A DNA stretch of 64,000 bases from NCBI RefSeq assembly GCF_002794355.1, contig NZ_PGOI01000009.1:62001-126000 (forward strand), in the 5' to 3' direction. The notes under the pieces were generated by a model. That model had not been told where the DNA came from and ran no database searches. It saw nothing but the letters and a program-made list of their open reading frames with translations. Shown here piece after piece: positions 42,561 to 52,240 of the stretch. The first letter of the stretch is position 1; the number at the start of each line of letters is the position of its first letter. Made by a program: the position numbers and the translations under genes. Source of the DNA: Pseudorhodobacter sp. MZDSW-24AT. Lineage in GTDB: Bacteria > Pseudomonadota > Alphaproteobacteria > Rhodobacterales > Rhodobacteraceae.

Positions 42561-43633
42561 CTGTGCTGCGCGTGATACTGGTCGGACTTGGGGCTCGGTC
42601 GCGCGTGTGGCGGCGGGTGTTGCAAGACGATGCAGGGTGCCGGATCGTCGGGCTGGTCGACAGCAATGCCGCCAACCTTGGCGCTGCGATGGCAGACATG
42701 CCGGGCGCCGTGGGGGGGCCCAGTCTGGAGACGGTGGCCGCGCAGGTGGCGGCCGATGCGGTGATCCTGATCACGCCGCCGGGCGGGCGCGAGGCGCAGA
42801 TCGCGGCGGCCTGTGCGGCCGGTCTGGCCATCCTTGCGGAAAAGCCGCTGGCGGATACGGTGGCGGCGGCCAAGGCGCATACGGCCATGGCGGCGGCGGC
42901 CGGGGTGCCGCTGTGCGTTGGGTTGAACTTCCGCTACATGCCGGTCACCCGCGCGCTGAAGGCCCTTCTTGCCGAAGATCAGCTTGGCGCGCCCGAGATC
43001 GGGCGTTTCCTTTATGAGCGCTGGCGCGACGGGCGGCAGGCCCGGTTGAACAAGTATCCGCTGACCATGGATCAGCCGATGCTGTGGGAACAGTCGATCC
43101 ACCACTTCGATCTGATGCGCTTTGTCTATGGCCGCGAGCCGGTGGCGATTGCAGCGCGCACATGGAACCCGTCGTGGTCGATGTATGCCGGCGATGCCAA
43201 TGTCTCGGCGCTGATCACCTTTGAGGGCGGGCTGGAGGTGACCTATCAGGGCACTTGGGCCGCCAATTGGGATCATCTTGGCTTTGACTGGCGCAGCGAT
43301 TGCCCGGGCGGGATCGCCGTGCAGCGCGACATGTTCGGCGATCTGGCCTTTGCCCGCCGCGATGACAAGGCGCTGACCCCCGTGGCGCTGCCCCCGTTTG
43401 AAACATGGATCGACGATGCTGCGGCCCTTTGGGCCGAGTTTGCAGCACATCTGCGCGGTGCGGGGGCCTTGCCCTGCCCGGCAGAGGATCACCTGAATTC
43501 GCTCCGCATGGTGGAGGCCTGCATCCAAGCGGCCGCCACCCACCAGACAATAAAATTGAATGTCCCGATCGTGGCTGCGGAGCCGGTCGGGGCCGCCCCC
43601 TCACACCGCAACAACTCCCAACAGAGAGGATGA
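42557..43633 (+). CDS. Gfo/Idh/MocA-family oxidoreductase
   Basis: 358 residues. N-terminal Rossmann GLGARSRVWRRV, the family EKP in LAEKPLADT, GLNFRYMPVT, and the HH pair in EQSIHHFDLMRF. It is a clear paralogue of the protein at 58119-59177 (shared GLNFRYxPV, KYPLTMxxPM, IHHxDLxRF, SWNPxWSMYAxDANV). NAD(P)-dependent oxidation of a hydroxyl is the family reaction. The last 20 residues are low in similarity. It precedes the binding-protein gene. Confidence 0.88.
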   Translation: MTVLRVILVGLGARSRVWRRVLQDDAGCRIVGLVDSNAANLGAAMADMPGAVGGPSLETVAAQVAADAVILITPPGGREAQIAAACAAGLAILAEKPLADTVAAAKAHTAMAAAAGVPLCVGLNFRYMPVTRALKALLAEDQLGAPEIGRFLYERWRDGRQARLNKYPLTMDQPMLWEQSIHHFDLMRFVYGREPVAIAARTWNPSWSMYAGDANVSALITFEGGLEVTYQGTWAANWDHLGFDWRSDCPGGIAVQRDMFGDLAFARRDDKALTPVALPPFETWIDDAAALWAEFAAHLRGAGALPCPAEDHLNSLRMVEACIQAAATHQTIKLNVPIVAAEPVGAAPSHRNNSQQRG

Positions 43634-43637
43634 CACA

Positions 43638-45191
43638 ATGACACGGCTACGACATCTGGCTGTCACAAGCGCGTCCGGCCTGCTTTTGGCCACGACGGCC
43701 GCCTTTGCCCAGCCTGCCGAGAACACCATCGTGGTGGGCCTGAGCGCCGATATCACCACCTTTGAACCGGCGAATATCTCGTCGCGCGACAATGCGAACA
43801 TCGCGCGGCACATCTTTGGCACGCTGTATACCATCAGCGGCGATGGCGAGGTTTCGCCGGATCTGGCCGAGAACCTTGAGATTTCCGAGGATGGTCTGAA
43901 TTACGTCTATACCTTGCGCGAAGGTCTGACCTGCCATGACGGTGAGGCGCTGACCGCCGAAGACGCGGCCTTCAGCTTCAACCGGGCCAAGGACCCGGCC
44001 AATGCCTTTACCGGCAACACGCCGGGTTTCGTGTTCTCGTCCATCGGCTTCCAGTCTGCCGAGGCGCTGGATGACCGCCGTGTGCAGATCACGCTGGGCG
44101 CGAAGAACCCGATCGCCTTTGGCCTGCTGACGGAAGTGTATATCCACTGCAAGGACAGCTATGAGGCGATGTCGCTGGATCAGGCGGCGGCGACCCCGAT
44201 TGGCTCTGGCCCCTACAAGCTGGCAAGCTGGGCCAAAGGGTCTGAGGTTGTGCTGGAAAAGGTGGGCGAGCCTGCCAAGATGGAAAAGATCATCTGGCGG
44301 ATCATCCCCGAGGCTTCGACCCGTTCGGCAGAACTGATCGCAGGCAACGTGGACATCATCACCAACGTGGCGCCGGATCAGATCGATGCGGTGAACGCCT
44401 CGGGCAATGCCAAGGTGCAGGCGGTGCAAGGCACCCGGCGGATGTATGTGGGCTTCAACCTGTCGGAAGAATTCGCGGCCATGCCGGGCGGCGATGCGAT
44501 CCAGAACCCGGATGTGCGCCGCGCGCTGCAATATGCGGTGGACGTGCCGACCATCTGCAAGCAGTTGCTGAACTTTGAATGCGTGCGGGCCACGGGCCTT
44601 GTGAACCCGCAGAACGCAAACCAGTCGCTGACCCCCTATCCCTATGACCCGGATATGGCGGAAAAGATGCTGGACGAAGCAGGCTGGCCGCGCGCGGCGG
44701 ATGGCACCCGCTTTACCATCCGCTTTCAGGCGGGCCGTGGCCGTTACCTGAACGACCAGAACGTGGTGCTGGCGATTGCCCAGTATCTGGAAGATGTCGG
44801 TCTGAAGGTTGAAGTCGACCTGATGGAATGGGCCTCGGTTTATGTGCCACTGATCCGCGAGCGCAATGTGGGCCCGCTGTTCTTCCTTGGCTCGGGGGGC
44901 GCGTTGTGGAGCCCGCTCTATGACATGACCGACCTTGCACGGGTCGAGTCGGGCACCAACTACACCCATTGGGATGACGAGCGTTGGTTCAGCCGCTGGG
45001 CTGATATCGCTGCCGCGACCACACCGGAAGAAACCCGCGTGATCGTGGATGAGATGCTGCAGGTGTTTTACGACGATGGCCCGTGGCTGCACATGTACTT
45101 CCAGCCTGACTTTTACGGCGTCAGCGAGCGGGTGGATTTCGTCGCCCGCCCGGATGAGAAAGTCTATCTGTTCGAGACAGGCCTGAAGTGA
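43638..45191 (+). CDS. ABC transporter substrate-binding protein, dipeptide/oligopeptide family (SBP 1)
   Basis: 517 residues, periplasmic. A signal peptide (MTRLRHLAVTSASGLLLATTAAFAQ) is followed by the SBP_bac_5 fold: ADITTFEPANI, YTLREGLTCHDGE, TPIGSGPYKL, RRALQYAVDVPTIC and the C-terminal QPDFYGVSERVDF. It is close to SBP 2 at 54782 (shared NTPGFVFxSIGF, CKDSYEA, PEASTRxxELxAGNVDI, PDFYGVSxR). The 51-residue N-terminal extension of the open frame is not used; SD GAGAGGA precedes 43638. It works with the permeases just downstream and probably the ATPases at 23091-25072. Confidence 0.94.
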   Translation: MTRLRHLAVTSASGLLLATTAAFAQPAENTIVVGLSADITTFEPANISSRDNANIARHIFGTLYTISGDGEVSPDLAENLEISEDGLNYVYTLREGLTCHDGEALTAEDAAFSFNRAKDPANAFTGNTPGFVFSSIGFQSAEALDDRRVQITLGAKNPIAFGLLTEVYIHCKDSYEAMSLDQAAATPIGSGPYKLASWAKGSEVVLEKVGEPAKMEKIIWRIIPEASTRSAELIAGNVDIITNVAPDQIDAVNASGNAKVQAVQGTRRMYVGFNLSEEFAAMPGGDAIQNPDVRRALQYAVDVPTICKQLLNFECVRATGLVNPQNANQSLTPYPYDPDMAEKMLDEAGWPRAADGTRFTIRFQAGRGRYLNDQNVVLAIAQYLEDVGLKVEVDLMEWASVYVPLIRERNVGPLFFLGSGGALWSPLYDMTDLARVESGTNYTHWDDERWFSRWADIAAATTPEETRVIVDEMLQVFYDDGPWLHMYFQPDFYGVSERVDFVARPDEKVYLFETGLK

Positions 45192-45202
45192 CCTGACCCC
45201 TG

Positions 45203-45229
45203 CCGCGCGGGACGTGTGTGCCCGCGCGG
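45203..45229 (+). other. stable hairpin between SBP 1 and its permease gene
   Basis: CCGCGCGGG (45203-45211) pairs with CCCGCGCGG (45221-45229) around a 9-base loop. No U-tract follows, so it probably protects the binding-protein message from 3' decay or slows readthrough, keeping permease levels lower. Confidence 0.55.
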
Positions 45230-45266
45230 TATCTTCCTCCTCCTCAACATCCAAAGGACTGCCCCG

Positions 45267-46241
45267 ATGTGGACGTTCATCGCCCGTCGCCTGCTGCAAA
45301 GCGTGATTGTGATCTTTGGCGTGACCCTGATCAGTTTCGTCGCCCTGCAGATCGGGGGCGATCCAACCTATCTGTTCGTCTCGGAACGCGCGACAGAAGA
45401 AGAAATTGCGATGGTGCGGGAAGCGCTTGGCTTCGACAAACCGCTGCATATCCAATACCTGACCTATGTCGCCAATGTGGCGCAGGGCGAATTCGGCAAT
45501 TCGCTGAGCTATCGCCAGCCCGCAATGGAAATTGTGCTGGGCGCGTTGCCCGCGACGATTGAGCTCACGATCTTTGCGCTGACCTTTGCGATCGGCATGG
45601 CGATTCCCTTTGGCGTCTTTGCGGCGCTGTATCGCGGCACGCCGGTGGATGGCGGGATCATGACCATGGCGATGTTCGGGCAGTCGGTGCCGAATTTCTG
45701 GCTGGGGATCATGATGATCCTGTTCTTTGGCCTGTATCTGCGCTGGTTCCCGATTTCCGGCCATGTGCCGTTCCTGATGCCGCTGTTGCAAGGAGAGGTG
45801 GCGCAGGCCTTCAGCAACCTGCCGCAGACGCTGTATTACCTGATCATGCCGGGCATCGCGGTTGGCTTTTATTCGCTGTCGCGCAACGCGCGTCTGGTGC
45901 GGTCTTCGATGCTGGAAGTGCTGGGGCAAGATTACGTGCGCACCGCACGGTCCAAGGGCCTGACCGAGCGCAGCGTGGTGGTGCATCACGCCTTGCGCAA
46001 TGCGTGGCTGCCGGTGGTCACCATGGTGGGGCTGGAGTTCGGTTTTCTGCTGGGCGGCGTCGTCGTGATCGAGACGGTGTTCAGCTATCCGGGCATCGGG
46101 CGGCTGGTGTTCAACTCGATCAACCAGCGCGACATCCCGGTGGTGCAGGCGGCGGTGATCGTGCTGTCGCTGATCTTCATTGCCCTCAATCTGCTGGTCG
46201 ATCTGGTTTACGCCAAGATTGACCCCCGCGTGAAACTGTAA
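45267..46241 (+). CDS. ABC transporter permease (OppB/DppB type)
   Basis: 324-residue inner-membrane permease. N-terminal helix MWTFIARRLLQSVIVIFGVTLISF is family typical, then GDP (about residue 31), a periplasmic stretch and five more helices. The EAA-type loop is VRTARSKGLTERSVVVHHALRNAWLPVV, and ETVFSYPGIGRLVFNSINQRDIPVVQ closes the core. Pairs with the DppC-type permease 10 bases on. Confidence 0.93.
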   Translation: MWTFIARRLLQSVIVIFGVTLISFVALQIGGDPTYLFVSERATEEEIAMVREALGFDKPLHIQYLTYVANVAQGEFGNSLSYRQPAMEIVLGALPATIELTIFALTFAIGMAIPFGVFAALYRGTPVDGGIMTMAMFGQSVPNFWLGIMMILFFGLYLRWFPISGHVPFLMPLLQGEVAQAFSNLPQTLYYLIMPGIAVGFYSLSRNARLVRSSMLEVLGQDYVRTARSKGLTERSVVVHHALRNAWLPVVTMVGLEFGFLLGGVVVIETVFSYPGIGRLVFNSINQRDIPVVQAAVIVLSLIFIALNLLVDLVYAKIDPRVKL

Positions 46242-46251
46242 GGAGGCGGAC

Positions 46252-47178
46252 ATGAGTGATGTCACGACAGATGGCCTGACGACTCTGGCGCCCGAACGCG
46301 GTTCCAATTTCGGGCGCGAGTTGCGGCGGGCCGGGCGCAGCATGGTGGCGGCGAAGTGGCCGGTGCTGGCGCTGTTGATCTTGCTGGTGGTGGCGATTGT
46401 GGCCATCTTTGGCCCGATGCTTGCGCCGCTGGACCCGAACCGGCAAAACATCATGCTGCGGCTGGCCGAGCCGTTGGGCGAAGGGCCGCGCGGCGCGACC
46501 TTCTGGCTGGGGTCGGATGCGCTGGGCCGGGACGTGCTGTCACGGCTGCTCTATGGCGCGCGCATCTCGCTTTTGGTGGGGATCTGCGCGATTGCCGTCG
46601 GGGGCACCATTGGCGTGGTGGCCGGGCTGGTGTCGGGCTATTTCGGCGGCTGGGTCGATGATGTGATCATGCGGCTGGGCGATATTCAGCTGGCATTTCC
46701 CTTCATCCTGCTGGCGATCATGTTTCTGGTGGTGCTGGGGCCGGGGGTGATGAACCTGATCCTTGTGCTGGGGATCGGGCAATGGGTGACCTATGCCCGT
46801 ATCGTGCGCGGGCAGACGCTTTCCTTGCGCGAGAAAGAGTTCGTCGAGGCGGCGCGGGCGCTGGGCGACAGCACCACTTCGATCATCTTCCGCACCATCC
46901 TGCCGAACATCGTGGCTCCGCTGACCGTGATCGCCTCGTTCAACGTGGCTTCGGTCATTCTGGCCGAGGCGGCGCTGTCTTTCCTTGGGCTGGGCGTGCC
47001 GCCTTCGGTGCCGACATGGGGCAGCATGTTGGCCGAAAGCCGCGAGCAACTGATTGCCAACAAGTGGTGGCTGGCCATTTTCCCCGGCCTTGCCATCGTG
47101 CTGACGGTGCTCAGCTTCAACATCATCGGGGATTGGCTGCGGGACTTTCTGGACCCCCGCCTGAAAGAAAGACGCTGA
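46252..47178 (+). CDS. ABC transporter permease (OppC/DppC type)
   Basis: 308 residues. N-terminal helix at about 35-55 (WPVLALLILLVVAIVAIFG), then HWLGTD-like FWLGSDALGRDVLSRLLYGARISLLVG, EAA loop EAARALGDSTTSIIFRTILPNIVAP and the typical ILAEAALSFLGLGVPPSVPTWGSMLAES ending. Second permease of the importer. Ribosome site AAGGAGG lies before its ATG. Confidence 0.93.
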   Translation: MSDVTTDGLTTLAPERGSNFGRELRRAGRSMVAAKWPVLALLILLVVAIVAIFGPMLAPLDPNRQNIMLRLAEPLGEGPRGATFWLGSDALGRDVLSRLLYGARISLLVGICAIAVGGTIGVVAGLVSGYFGGWVDDVIMRLGDIQLAFPFILLAIMFLVVLGPGVMNLILVLGIGQWVTYARIVRGQTLSLREKEFVEAARALGDSTTSIIFRTILPNIVAPLTVIASFNVASVILAEAALSFLGLGVPPSVPTWGSMLAESREQLIANKWWLAIFPGLAIVLTVLSFNIIGDWLRDFLDPRLKERR

Positions 47179-47188
47179 GGGAGTGACC

Positions 47189-48265
47189 ATGAAAGTCGGA
47201 ATCATCGGGGCGAGCTTTGCCCGTGACGCCTATCTGCCTGCGCTGGCCCATGTGCCGGGGGCCGAAGTGGTGGCCATTGCTTCGGGCCGCTTGTCGAGTG
47301 CCAAGGCGGCGGCCGAGGCCTATGGCGTGCCGCATGCCTATGACGATTGGCAGGCAATGCTGGCCGCGCACCCGCTTGATCTGGTGTGCATCGCGACCCC
47401 CACCGTGCTGCACGCGCCGCAAACGCTGGCGGCGCTGGCGCGGGGGGCGCATGTGCTGTGCGAAAAGCCCACGGCGATGAACGCGGGCGAGGCCAAGGCG
47501 ATGCTGGACGCCGCCGAGGCGGCGGGGCGGTTGCACATGATTGACCATGAGATGCGGTTCAACCCGAACCGCGCCCGCATTGCCGAGATGATTGCCCAAG
47601 GCGATCTGGGCGAGGTGCGGCATGTGAACATCTCGAACATCGGCAGCAGCTGGGCCAACCCGGCCAGCCGACCCAAGGGCGACTGGTGGAGCCTTGCCGA
47701 TCAGGGCGGCGGGCGGCTGGGGGCAAATGGCAGCCATCAGGTCGACATGCTGCGCTGGTGGCTGGGCGAGGTGGCTTGGGTCACCGGGGCGGCCCCGGTG
47801 GTGATTCCCGACCGGAAGGACAAGGTGACGGGCGAGGCTTGGACCGCGACGGCGGATGATGTGGCCTGGTTCACGCTGGAAATGGCCAAGGGCGCGATTG
47901 CGCAGGTGTTCATGAGCGGGGTGGCCGCGCATAACATGGGCAATCAGACGCAGGTGTTTGGATCGAAAGGCACGATCACCCTGTCGAACGATGATGAAAA
48001 GCTGTGGTTCGCGCCGGCGGGTCAGAGCTTTGCCGAGATCACCGTCGAAGACCCGAATGCGGGCCTGCCGGGCCTGAACAAGGGGATCTGGAACGTGTCG
48101 GTGCTGGGGGCCTTGCGCGAGATGGCGGCCGCCATTGCCGCCGGGCGCGCATTGCAGCGCGGGGCGACCTTTGCCGATGGTCTGGCCAATCAGCAGGTGC
48201 TGGATGCGGTGCGCGCCTCGGGCACGGAACGGCGCTGGGTGCAGCCGGGGCAAGGCGATGCCTGA
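47189..48265 (+). CDS. Gfo/Idh/MocA-family oxidoreductase
   Basis: 358 residues. Rossmann start MKVGIIGASFARDAYLPAL, CEKP in LCEKPTAMNAGE, HEMRFNPNRARI, GANGSHQVDMLRWW (family His). It belongs to a different branch from the paralogue pair at 42557 and 58119. NAD(P)-linked oxidation of a sugar- or polyol-like hydroxyl is the usual reaction. The ATG at 47189 follows GAGGGAG; the GTG six bases earlier is the alternative. It overlaps the SDR gene by eight bases. Confidence 0.87.
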   Translation: MKVGIIGASFARDAYLPALAHVPGAEVVAIASGRLSSAKAAAEAYGVPHAYDDWQAMLAAHPLDLVCIATPTVLHAPQTLAALARGAHVLCEKPTAMNAGEAKAMLDAAEAAGRLHMIDHEMRFNPNRARIAEMIAQGDLGEVRHVNISNIGSSWANPASRPKGDWWSLADQGGGRLGANGSHQVDMLRWWLGEVAWVTGAAPVVIPDRKDKVTGEAWTATADDVAWFTLEMAKGAIAQVFMSGVAAHNMGNQTQVFGSKGTITLSNDDEKLWFAPAGQSFAEITVEDPNAGLPGLNKGIWNVSVLGALREMAAAIAAGRALQRGATFADGLANQQVLDAVRASGTERRWVQPGQGDA

Positions 48266-48965
48266 GGGTCAAACCGTTCTGATCACCGGGGCAGGGCAAG
48301 GGCTGGGCGCGGCCATCGCCCGGCACCTGCATGGCTTGGGAGATCGGCTCATCCTGATGGATGTGAACGAAGCACGTCTGGCCGAGGTGCTGACGGACTG
48401 TCCGGGCGCAACTGGCACGGTGGTGGACCTGTCCGATGCCGCAGACACCGCCCGCGCCATTGCCGAAACGGTGACCAGCCCGGTGGACACGCTGATCCAC
48501 AACGCGGCGATCCTGCGGGTGGAGCCTGTGGAACAGGTGAGCCTTGGCACCTTTCAGGCGACAATGAACGTGGGCATTCAGGCCGGGTTTCAGCTGACGC
48601 AGGCCGTGTGGCCCGGGATGAAGGCCCGGGGCGGGATGCTGATCTTTGTCTCATCGCGTTCTGGTATCGAAGGCTTTGTCGATGAAACCGCCTATTGCGC
48701 CGCCAAACACGCGCTTGAGGGGTTTTCCAAATGTCTGGCGATGGAGGGGGAGGCGCATGGCATCGTCTCTGTCACCATCACGCCGGGGATGTTCATGCAC
48801 ACGCCGATGTCGGAAACCACCTATGGCGCGGAGGCGCGCGCGAAATGGGTGGACCCGATCCGGCTGGCCCCTGCCTTTGCCCATCTGTCTGCCCACCGCC
48901 CGGCGCATCTGTCGGGCCAGCGGCTTAACGCCTGGGAGCTTTCCCAACCGGAGGTCACGCCATGA
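48258..48965 (+). CDS. short-chain dehydrogenase/reductase
   Basis: 235 residues of classical SDR type. Cofactor motif TGAGQGLGAAIA, NAA in LIHNAAIL, active-site Ser in FVSSRSG, and Tyr-x3-Lys in YCAAKHALEG. Oxidises or reduces a hydroxyl/keto group; partner to the Gfo/Idh proteins. Its start overlaps the previous gene by eight bases and its stop overlaps the M20 gene by four. Confidence 0.9.
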   Translation: MPEGQTVLITGAGQGLGAAIARHLHGLGDRLILMDVNEARLAEVLTDCPGATGTVVDLSDAADTARAIAETVTSPVDTLIHNAAILRVEPVEQVSLGTFQATMNVGIQAGFQLTQAVWPGMKARGGMLIFVSSRSGIEGFVDETAYCAAKHALEGFSKCLAMEGEAHGIVSVTITPGMFMHTPMSETTYGAEARAKWVDPIRLAPAFAHLSAHRPAHLSGQRLNAWELSQPEVTP

Positions 48966-50323
48966 GCATGCAAGAGATTTACGACTGGATCGACGCCAAT
49001 GCCGAGGAATGCATCCGCGATCTGCAAAGCTTTGTGCAGCAACCGTCGATCTCGGCGCAGAATGTGGGGCTGCGGGACTGCGCCGCGCTGATCCGTGACA
49101 TGATGCACCGCGACGGCTTGCCCGCCGACTTTCACGAACTGGCAGAAGGTCCGCCGGTGGTGTTCGGGCATCTGGAGGCGAAGAAGCCCGCGAAAACCAT
49201 CTTGTGCTATTCGCATTACGATGTGCAGCCCCCCGAACCCTTGGAGGCGTGGAGCCATGGTGGCCCGTGGTCGGGCGCGATTGTGGACGGCGTGTTGTAT
49301 GGGCGCGGCGCCACCGACAACAAATCGGGGGTGCTTGCCTTCAACAAGGCCGCCAAGGCCTTTCTGGCCGTGCGGGGCGAGGTGCCCTGCAACCTGAAAT
49401 TCCTGATCGAAGGCGAAGAGGAAATCGGGTCTCCCAACCTTGGCGAATGGGCCGCGCGCAACAAGGCCTTGCTGGAAGCGGACGGGATGCACTGTCTGGA
49501 CGGGTCTATCGAGACGGGCACGGATGTGCCTGATGTGTCGCTGGGTCTGAAATCGGTGCTCTATGTCGAGTTGATTGCGCGTGGGGCGAAATCGGACATC
49601 CACTCGCTGAACTTCCCGCTGGTGCCTGCGCCGGTGTGGGATCTGATCTGGGCCTTGAACACCATCCTCGACAAGGATCGCAAGATCCTGATCGAAGGCT
49701 GGAACGAAGGCATCTGGCAGCTGGGGCCGGATGATGAGGCGCAACTGAAGGACAAGGCCGCGCGGGTGGACACCGCCGCGATGAAAGAGGAATGGGGGAT
49801 TGATCAGTTTGCGCTCGGCCGCGATGGCATCGATGCGATCCGTGCCCGCACCTATGAGCCGACCGCCAATATCCAAGGCATCATCGCAGGCTATACCGGC
49901 CCCGGCACCAAAACCATCGTGCCGAATGAGGCGCGGGCCAAGCTGGATTTCCGGCTGATCCCCAACATTCAACCCGATGCCGCGATTGCCAAGCTGAAGG
50001 CGCATCTGGTGAAGCATGGCTTTGGCCATATCGAGGTGAAATACCGTGACGGCACCGAACCGCCTTACAAGATCAGCGTGAAGGAAGACATCAGCCAAGC
50101 GATTATTGCTGCCGCGACCGAGGTTTATGGGGAACTTCCTGTCGTGAACGGCGTTTCTGCCGAAGGTGCCATCCTGAAACATGTGTGGATTCCCTGCGTT
50201 CTGACCGGCTTTGCCAACCCGGGCGCAAACCTGCATGCGCCGGATGAGAACATTCACATCGACAAATACATCAGCGGGATCAAATATGCGGCGGCGATCA
50301 TGGAGCATTTCGGCAAATCGTGA
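48962..50323 (+). CDS. M20-family dipeptidase
   Basis: 453-residue zinc dipeptidase of the CNDP/Cys-Gly type. Metal motifs YSHYDVQP (His), GRGATDNKSG (Asp), the catalytic Glu pair EGEEEIGSPN and a C-terminal His in GANLHAPDENIHI are present. No signal peptide. Hydrolyses dipeptides or N-acyl amino acids. It follows the SDR gene in the right-arm operon. Confidence 0.93.
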   Translation: MSMQEIYDWIDANAEECIRDLQSFVQQPSISAQNVGLRDCAALIRDMMHRDGLPADFHELAEGPPVVFGHLEAKKPAKTILCYSHYDVQPPEPLEAWSHGGPWSGAIVDGVLYGRGATDNKSGVLAFNKAAKAFLAVRGEVPCNLKFLIEGEEEIGSPNLGEWAARNKALLEADGMHCLDGSIETGTDVPDVSLGLKSVLYVELIARGAKSDIHSLNFPLVPAPVWDLIWALNTILDKDRKILIEGWNEGIWQLGPDDEAQLKDKAARVDTAAMKEEWGIDQFALGRDGIDAIRARTYEPTANIQGIIAGYTGPGTKTIVPNEARAKLDFRLIPNIQPDAAIAKLKAHLVKHGFGHIEVKYRDGTEPPYKISVKEDISQAIIAAATEVYGELPVVNGVSAEGAILKHVWIPCVLTGFANPGANLHAPDENIHIDKYISGIKYAAAIMEHFGKS

Positions 50324-50398
50324 TGCCTGCCTGATCCATCCCTAGCACAGCCGTGCCCCCAGACGACCCCGGCGCATTTCGCCGGGAAGGAGACTGCA

Positions 50399-52240
50399 AT
50401 GCCTGCCCTGACAGCCCCCGGCACGCCACGGGTCGAAATCATGGCCCAGACCGATACCGTGAGCTGGTCGGCGGGGTTCAAAACCATTCTGCGGATCACC
50501 CGCATGGCATTGGACACGCCTTGGAAGGTGTTGATTGCGATCCTTGCCACCATCGTGGCCTCGGCCTTGCAACTGTGGATTCCGGTGCTCTTGGGGCAGG
50601 CGATTGACCAGATGCAGTCGATGATGGCCGTTTCCGACGCAGCAGCGGCGCAATCTGTGCTGTTCCAGACGGCGGCGCTGGTGCTGGGGGTGTCGGTGCT
50701 GCGGGGGATCTTTACCACGTTGCAGAACTATTTTTCGGAAGCGGTCGGCCATCACACCGGCTATGCGCTGCGCCGCGCCTATTACGACAAGATCCAGCAT
50801 CTGAGTTTCGGCTTTCATGACCGGGTGCATTCGGGTGATCTGATCACGCTGGGCATGCTGGATCTGGAAGGCGTGCGGATGTTCTTTGCCACCGGGCTGG
50901 TGCGGCTTGTGCTTTTGGTGATCCTGATCGGCTTTGGCGGCGCGATGCTGGTGCAGACCGATCCTGTTCTTGCGGTTCTGGCGCTGTCCTTTGTGCCGTT
51001 TGTCGGGTGGAAATCCTCGGTGTCTCAACTGCGGCTGCGCAAGACATGGCTGGACCTGCAAGACCGCATGTCGGTTCTGAGCCGGGTGATGGAAGAGAAC
51101 CTTGGTGGCATCAAGGTGGTGCGCGCCTTTTCGGCCGGGCCGCATGAGATGGACAAGTTCCGCGAGGCCTCGGTCAAGGCGCTGGATCTGGCGCATGAGC
51201 GGGTGGACCTGCGCGTGGGCAGCACCACGGCGATGACGTTGTCCTACCTGATCGCCATGGCGCTGGTGCTGCTGGTGGGTGGACTGAAGGTGCAGGCCGG
51301 GGACATCACGCTGGGCACGCTGGCGGCATTCCTGACCTTCATGACCATTTTGCAGATGCCCGTGCGGCAATTGGGGATGCTGGTGAACTCTTTCGCGCGC
51401 ACCTCGACCTGTGGCGCGCGCATCTTTGCGCTGCTGGATCTGAAGCCCGTTGTGAGTGACGTGAAGGGCGCGCCGGAGCTGGAGATCGCAGACGGTGTTT
51501 TGCGGTTCGAGGGGGTGAGTTTCGCCTATCCGTCGGCGCCGTCGCAAATGGTGCTGGATGATCTGAGTTTCGAGGCGCGGCGCGGGGAGATCATCGGCAT
51601 CGTCGGACCGCAAGGGAGTGGCAAGACCACGATCGCGCAGTTGATCCCCCGTTTTTATGACGTGAGCGCCGGGCGCATCACGCTCGATGGGCAGGATCTG
51701 CGCGCGGTGAGCCTGCGGTCTTTGCGGCGGTCGGTGGCGGTGGTGCAGCAGGATGTGTTCATGTTTACCACATCGCTGGAAAACAACATCGCCTATGGCG
51801 ACCCATGGGCGTCGCCGCGCCGGATCGAGAAGGCGAGCGAGTCGGCGCAGATCAGCAGCTATATCGACACCCTGCCGGAACGCTATCGCACCGTGGTGGG
51901 GGAGCGCGCGGCGTCGTTGTCTGGCGGGCAGCGGCAGCGCCTGTCGATCGCACGCAGCCTGATGCTCAAGCCCGATGTGCTGGTGTTTGACGACTCGACG
52001 GCCGCCATTGATGCCCGCACCGAGGAAAGCATTCTGACCGCGCTGAAGGATGAGGCGGAAGAGCGGATCACCATTCTGATCGCGCACCGTCTGAACACGC
52101 TGCGCCATGCCGACCGCATTCTTGTGCTGGAGCACGGACGGATCGCGGAGCAGGGCAGCCATGCCGAGTTGATGGCGCTGGGGGGCCGGTATGCGGCGCT
52201 GCACGATATGCAAACCTTGTCGCATGAGGGCACCGCATGA
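50399..52240 (+). CDS. ABC exporter half, degenerate ATPase site
   Basis: 613 residues: about six membrane helices (roughly 45-330), then an ATPase domain with Walker A GPQGSGKTT, signature LSGGQRQRLSIARSL and H-loop IAHRLNTL. Walker B ends FDDSTAA, so the catalytic Glu is replaced by Asp. Its partner downstream has a non-standard signature, and these two changes fall in the same composite site, as in known heterodimeric exporters. It has no ortholog relation to the importers around it. The next gene overlaps by four bases. Substrate unknown; it may expel a toxic intermediate or analogue. Confidence 0.91.
   Translation: MPALTAPGTPRVEIMAQTDTVSWSAGFKTILRITRMALDTPWKVLIAILATIVASALQLWIPVLLGQAIDQMQSMMAVSDAAAAQSVLFQTAALVLGVSVLRGIFTTLQNYFSEAVGHHTGYALRRAYYDKIQHLSFGFHDRVHSGDLITLGMLDLEGVRMFFATGLVRLVLLVILIGFGGAMLVQTDPVLAVLALSFVPFVGWKSSVSQLRLRKTWLDLQDRMSVLSRVMEENLGGIKVVRAFSAGPHEMDKFREASVKALDLAHERVDLRVGSTTAMTLSYLIAMALVLLVGGLKVQAGDITLGTLAAFLTFMTILQMPVRQLGMLVNSFARTSTCGARIFALLDLKPVVSDVKGAPELEIADGVLRFEGVSFAYPSAPSQMVLDDLSFEARRGEIIGIVGPQGSGKTTIAQLIPRFYDVSAGRITLDGQDLRAVSLRSLRRSVAVVQQDVFMFTTSLENNIAYGDPWASPRRIEKASESAQISSYIDTLPERYRTVVGERAASLSGGQRQRLSIARSLMLKPDVLVFDDSTAAIDARTEESILTALKDEAEERITILIAHRLNTLRHADRILVLEHGRIAEQGSHAELMALGGRYAALHDMQTLSHEGTA

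Noticed and set aside
43647-46454. 935-residue open frame on the minus strand opposite SBP 1 and its permease
   Set aside because: It lies opposite two clear genes. Its translation is rich in His, Arg and Gln, as expected from the reverse complement of high-GC codons, and shows no domain.
50342-52225. 627-residue minus-strand open frame opposite the ABC exporter half
   Set aside because: A shadow of the exporter gene with arginine/histidine-rich translation and no domain.
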